A stretch of 64,000 bases of DNA from Pseudoxanthomonas sp. (lineage in GTDB: Bacteria; Pseudomonadota; Gammaproteobacteria; Xanthomonadales; Xanthomonadaceae): positions 1,860,001 through 1,924,000 of the forward strand of contig NZ_CP114978.1 in the NCBI RefSeq assembly GCF_027498035.1, written 5' to 3'. Shown here piece by piece: positions 60,752 to 64,000 of this stretch. Numbering within the stretch: position 1 is the stretch's first letter; each line of letters begins with the position of its first letter. The notes beneath the pieces were generated by a model. That model was not told the origin of the DNA, made no database searches, and saw nothing but the letters and a program-made list of their open reading frames with translations. A program made the position numbers and the translations under genes.

Positions 60752-61738
60752 ATGTTGAACTGGTACTACGCAGACCGTGACCGCCAGCGTCACGGTCCCA
60801 TGGATGGCGCGGCCTTGGCGCAGCACTTCCGCGATGGACGCATTGGCCTGGACGCGCTGGTCTGGCGCGACGGCATGGCCCAATGGCAGCCGCTGGGCGA
60901 ACTGGCGGGAGAGCTGGGGTTGCTGGCAGATGCACCACCACTGCCTGGCCGGGCGGTTGATCCACCGACGTCCCTCGCGACCGAGGCCACCCCGGACGGC
61001 CGCGCCGTGTTCACCGCCAGCGAACCGGCCTACCAGGCACAACGCGATGCAGATGCTTTTGCAACCGCGACAGCCTCGGCAGACAACCGCTCGCCCTACT
61101 CCGCGCCCAGCGCTGCCCTGATCGGCCACGGTCATGTCGTCCTCGGCGGCGAAGTGGTCTATGCAGGCTTCTGGAAGCGAGTGGCGGCCTATGTGATCGA
61201 CGCCTTCGTCGTAGGCCTCGTGGGCGGCATCATCGGCGCGATCATCGGCGGAATCATGGGCGCCGCCTTTGGTTTAGGTGGCGGAATGGAATCAGGCGGA
61301 CTACTCGCCATCCAGATCGTGGTCCAACTGGTCTCCCAGGCCCTGACCGCCTGTTATTACGCTTATTTCCATTCTTCGAACAACCAGGCCACGCTGGGGA
61401 AAATGGCCGTCGGCATCAAGGTGGTGAACAACGTTGGCGAACCCATCTCCTTTGCCCGTGGCATTGGCCGTTACTTCGCCCTGATCCTGAGCAGCCTGAC
61501 CCTGTGCATCGGCTTCATCATGGCCGGCTTCACCGAGCGCAAGCGGGCCCTGCACGACATGATCTGCGGCACCCTGGTCGTGGACCGCTGGGCCTTCACC
61601 GACCAGCCCGAGCTGCAGCGCCACGAGCTGGGCGGCGTGACCATCGCCATCCTCATCATCTTCGGCCTCCTGGCCCTGCTGGGCGTGGTCCTGGTGGCGG
61701 TCATGATCGCCGCCATCGGCTCTGGCCTCGGCCGCTAG
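60752..61738 (+). CDS. GYF_2 and RDD-domain membrane protein
   Basis: A 328-residue protein. Residues 1-50 are a GYF_2 domain (LNWYYADRDRQRHGPM ... LVWRDGMAQWQ). After a linker, an RDD domain begins at GFWKRVAAYVIDAFVVGLVGG with Gly-rich membrane segments, and another membrane segment is near the C-terminus. The ribosome site GGGGAAAGG is strong. GYF_2 domains may recruit partner proteins to the membrane. Two adjacent GYF_2 genes suggest duplication of the domain. Confidence 0.85.
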   Translation: MLNWYYADRDRQRHGPMDGAALAQHFRDGRIGLDALVWRDGMAQWQPLGELAGELGLLADAPPLPGRAVDPPTSLATEATPDGRAVFTASEPAYQAQRDADAFATATASADNRSPYSAPSAALIGHGHVVLGGEVVYAGFWKRVAAYVIDAFVVGLVGGIIGAIIGGIMGAAFGLGGGMESGGLLAIQIVVQLVSQALTACYYAYFHSSNNQATLGKMAVGIKVVNNVGEPISFARGIGRYFALILSSLTLCIGFIMAGFTERKRALHDMICGTLVVDRWAFTDQPELQRHELGGVTIAILIIFGLLALLGVVLVAVMIAAIGSGLGR

Positions 61739-61811
61739 CAGCGCCGGCCTGAACGCCGCGCTTGACAGCCGGGGCAGGCCCGTGATTCCACTATAAATAG
61801 AGAAAAGCTGA

Positions 61812-61838
61812 ACGCCCGGCGCCGAAAGGCCCGGGCGT
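61812..61838 (+). terminator. Hairpin before topA
   Basis: ACGCCCGG and CCGGGCGT form an 8-bp stem around an 11-base loop, after the RDD gene and 71 bp before topA. Confidence 0.5.
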
Positions 61839-61908
61839 CGCCTTCTGTCCCCCTTCCATCTGGCGCACACTCGCCGCCCCGCGCGGCCCGACTCGAACTC
61901 CTTATCTA

Positions 61909-64000
61909 ATGCCCAAGCACCTGCTCATCGTCGAATCGCCGGCCAAGGCCAAGACGATCAACAAATACCTCGGCAAGGACTTCACCGTCCTGGCCTCGTA
62001 CGGGCATGTGCGCGACCTGGTGCCGAAAGAGGGCGCGGTCGACCCCGACAACAACTTCGCGATGCGTTACGACCTGATCGAGAAGAACGAGAAGCACGTC
62101 GAAGCCATCGCCAAGGCCGCCAAGGGCGCCGACGACATCTTCCTGGCGACCGACCCGGATCGCGAGGGTGAAGCCATCAGCTGGCACATCGCCGAGATCC
62201 TGAAAGAACGCAACCTGATCAAGGACAAGCCCATGCACCGGGTCGTGTTCACCGAGATCACCCCGCGCGCCATCAAGGAAGCCATGACCAAGCCGCGCGC
62301 CATCGCCGGCGACCTGGTCGATGCCCAGCAGGCGCGCCGCGCGCTGGATTACCTGGTGGGCTTCAACCTGTCGCCGGTGCTGTGGCGCAAGGTGCAGCGC
62401 GGGCTGTCGGCCGGCCGCGTGCAGAGCCCGGCGCTGCGCATGATCGTCGAGCGCGAGGAAGAAATCGAAGCCTTCATCGCCCGCGAATACTGGTCCATCG
62501 GCGCGGCCTGCGCGCATCCGTCGCAGCCCTTCGCCGCCAAACTGGTGAAGCTGGACGGGCAGAAGTTCGAACAGTTCACCGTGACCGATGGCGACACCGC
62601 CGAAGCCGCGCGCATGCGTATCCAGCAGGCCGCGCAAGGCATGCTGCATGTCACCGACGTGGCCAGCAAGGAGCGCAAGCGCCGCCCGGCCCCGCCGTTC
62701 ACCACCTCCACGCTGCAGCAGGAAGCCTCGCGCAAGCTCGGCTTCACCACCCGCAAGACCATGCAGGTCGCGCAGAAGCTGTATGAAGGCATCGCACTGG
62801 GCGACGAAGGCGCGGTCGGCCTGATCAGCTACATGCGTACCGACTCGGTAAGCCTGTCGCAGGACGCGCTGGTCGAGATCCGCGATGTGATCGCGCGCGA
62901 TTACGGCACCGCATCGCTGCCCGACCAGCCCAACACCTACCTGACCAAGTCCAAGAACGCGCAGGAAGCTCACGAAGCCGTGCGCCCGACCTCTGCGCTG
63001 CGCACGCCGGCACAGGTCGCCAAGTTCCTGTCCGACGACGAGCGCCGCCTGTACGAGCTGATCTGGAAGCGCGCGGTGGCCTGCCAGATGATTCCGGCCA
63101 CGCTCAACACCGTCAACGTCGAGCTGGCCGCCGGCAGCGCGCACAGCTTCCGCGCCAGCGGTACCACCGTGGTCGTGCCCGGCTTCCTGGCCGTGTACGA
63201 AGAAGGCAAGGACAGCAAGGGCGCCGACGACGAGGACGAAGGCCGCAAGCTGCCGGCCATGAAGCCCGGCGACAGCGTGCCGCTGGACCGCGTCATCGCC
63301 GAACAGCATTTCACCCAGCCGCCGCCGCGTTTCACCGAAGCGGCGCTGGTCAAGACGCTCGAGGAATACGGCATCGGCCGTCCCTCGACCTACGCCTCGA
63401 TCATCCAGACCCTGATCTTCCGCAAGTACGTGGAGATGGAAGGCCGCAGCTTCCGTCCGTCCGACGTGGGCCGCGCGGTCAGCAAGTTCCTGTCCGGCCA
63501 CTTCACCCAGTACGTGGACTACGACTTCACCGCCAAGCTCGAAGACGAGCTCGACGCGGTCAGCCGCGGCGAAGAGGAATGGCTGCCGCTGATGGCACGC
63601 TTCTGGGGCCCGTTCAACCAGCTGGTGGAAGAGAAGAAGGAATCGGTCGACCGCGCCGAGGCCAGTGGCGCGCGCGAGCTGGGCACCGACCCCAAGACCG
63701 GCAAGCCGGTCAGCGTGCGGCTGGGCCGTTTCGGGCCGTACGCCGCCATCGGCAGCACCGCCGAGGACGCCGAGGACAAGCCCAAGTTCGCCTCGCTGCG
63801 CCCCGGCCAGTCGATGCACACCATCTCGCTGGAAGACGCGCTGGAGCTGTTCCTGATGCCACGCGCCCTGGGCGATGACAAGGGCGAGGCGGTCAGCGTC
63901 GGCATCGGTCGCTTCGGGCCGTTCGCCAAGCGCGGCAGCACCTACGCATCGCTGAAGAAGGAAGACGACCCGTACACGATCGACCTGGCCCGCGCGGTCT
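61909..64000 (+). CDS. topA: DNA topoisomerase I, 3' end cut by window
   Basis: The first 697 residues of topoisomerase I. The Toprim domain opens with KHLLIVESPAKAKTINKYLG and has FLATDPDREGEAISWHI. The catalytic tyrosine is Tyr308 in GLISYMRTDS. The ALVKTLEEYGIGRPSTYASII element is present. C-terminal repeats (VRLGRFGPYAA, VGIGRFGPFAK) begin near residue 603 and run off the window. It relaxes negative supercoils. Start ATG at 61909 fits the known N-terminus. Confidence 0.97.
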   Translation, partial: MPKHLLIVESPAKAKTINKYLGKDFTVLASYGHVRDLVPKEGAVDPDNNFAMRYDLIEKNEKHVEAIAKAAKGADDIFLATDPDREGEAISWHIAEILKERNLIKDKPMHRVVFTEITPRAIKEAMTKPRAIAGDLVDAQQARRALDYLVGFNLSPVLWRKVQRGLSAGRVQSPALRMIVEREEEIEAFIAREYWSIGAACAHPSQPFAAKLVKLDGQKFEQFTVTDGDTAEAARMRIQQAAQGMLHVTDVASKERKRRPAPPFTTSTLQQEASRKLGFTTRKTMQVAQKLYEGIALGDEGAVGLISYMRTDSVSLSQDALVEIRDVIARDYGTASLPDQPNTYLTKSKNAQEAHEAVRPTSALRTPAQVAKFLSDDERRLYELIWKRAVACQMIPATLNTVNVELAAGSAHSFRASGTTVVVPGFLAVYEEGKDSKGADDEDEGRKLPAMKPGDSVPLDRVIAEQHFTQPPPRFTEAALVKTLEEYGIGRPSTYASIIQTLIFRKYVEMEGRSFRPSDVGRAVSKFLSGHFTQYVDYDFTAKLEDELDAVSRGEEEWLPLMARFWGPFNQLVEEKKESVDRAEASGARELGTDPKTGKPVSVRLGRFGPYAAIGSTAEDAEDKPKFASLRPGQSMHTISLEDALELFLMPRALGDDKGEAVSVGIGRFGPFAKRGSTYASLKKEDDPYTIDLARAV

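Noticed and set aside
61906..63819. 637-codon frame antisense to topA
   Set aside because: A shadow of a strongly biased high-GC gene; the plus strand clearly encodes topoisomerase I.

Overview
The window reads as a chromosome segment of a Xanthomonadaceae-type gammaproteobacterium (Pseudoxanthomonas / Stenotrophomonas / Xanthomonas relatives). Evidence is the high-GC housekeeping genes, the short OpgH, the LPS gene block, the dprA-smg-GYF-topA order and the type VI secretion cluster. Identity below family level is a guess.

Layout. (1) 1-16556, minus strand: most of a type VI secretion system (T6SS): an FHA protein (cut by the window edge), a small T6SS-associated protein, VgrG, PAAR, an effector-like block, ClpV (TssH), TssG, TssF, TssE, TagJ/ImpE, Hcp, TssC and TssB. 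TssJ/K/L/M are not in the window and probably lie to the left. The block at 4.1-6.9 kb holds three proteins that share a Gly/Ser-Cys ... His pattern with 15-16 residues between Cys and His, the spacing of CNF-type deamidase toxins. Two of the three are broken, by an in-frame stop and by several frameshifts. (2) 16944-18550: a divergent AraC-type regulator, an AT-rich orphan gene and non-coding DNA. (3) 18551-39514: a complete Tn7-like transposon of 20,964 bp. Its ends are 25-bp inverted repeats (20/25 identical, TGT...ACA), and it is flanked by the 5-bp duplication GCCTG. It lies 23 bp past the 3' end of a tRNA-Ile2(CAT) gene. It encodes a natural TnsA-TnsB fusion, TnsC and TniQ, with no Cas genes, no TnsE and no CRISPR array. 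(4) 39538-64000: housekeeping genes (tRNA-Ile2, opgH, rpoD, dtd with a frameshift, an LpxL-like acyltransferase, ribA, two PH-domain proteins, four LPS/glycosyltransferase genes, rsmB-fmt-def, a LysM protein, dprA, smg, two GYF-domain proteins, topA cut by the window edge).

The transposon cargo is almost entirely defence-like: a PIN-domain (DUF4935-like) protein facing a HEPN-like protein, a DUF6602 nuclease paired with a second restriction-endonuclease-like protein, a Gabija pair (gajA-gajB) and a Hachiman pair (hamA-hamB). A small DNA-binding protein with a well-formed operator region sits in front of the tns operon and probably controls transposition. Two uncharacterised genes at the tns end (one encoding four 23-residue repeats) and one at the cargo end complete it.

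The best candidates for undescribed biology are the DUF6602 / REase-like pair, the PIN / HEPN pair, the repeat protein, the Cys-His toxin-like family beside VgrG, and a TnsAB-TniQ element at tRNA-Ile2 whose cargo end, not its tns end, faces the attachment gene.
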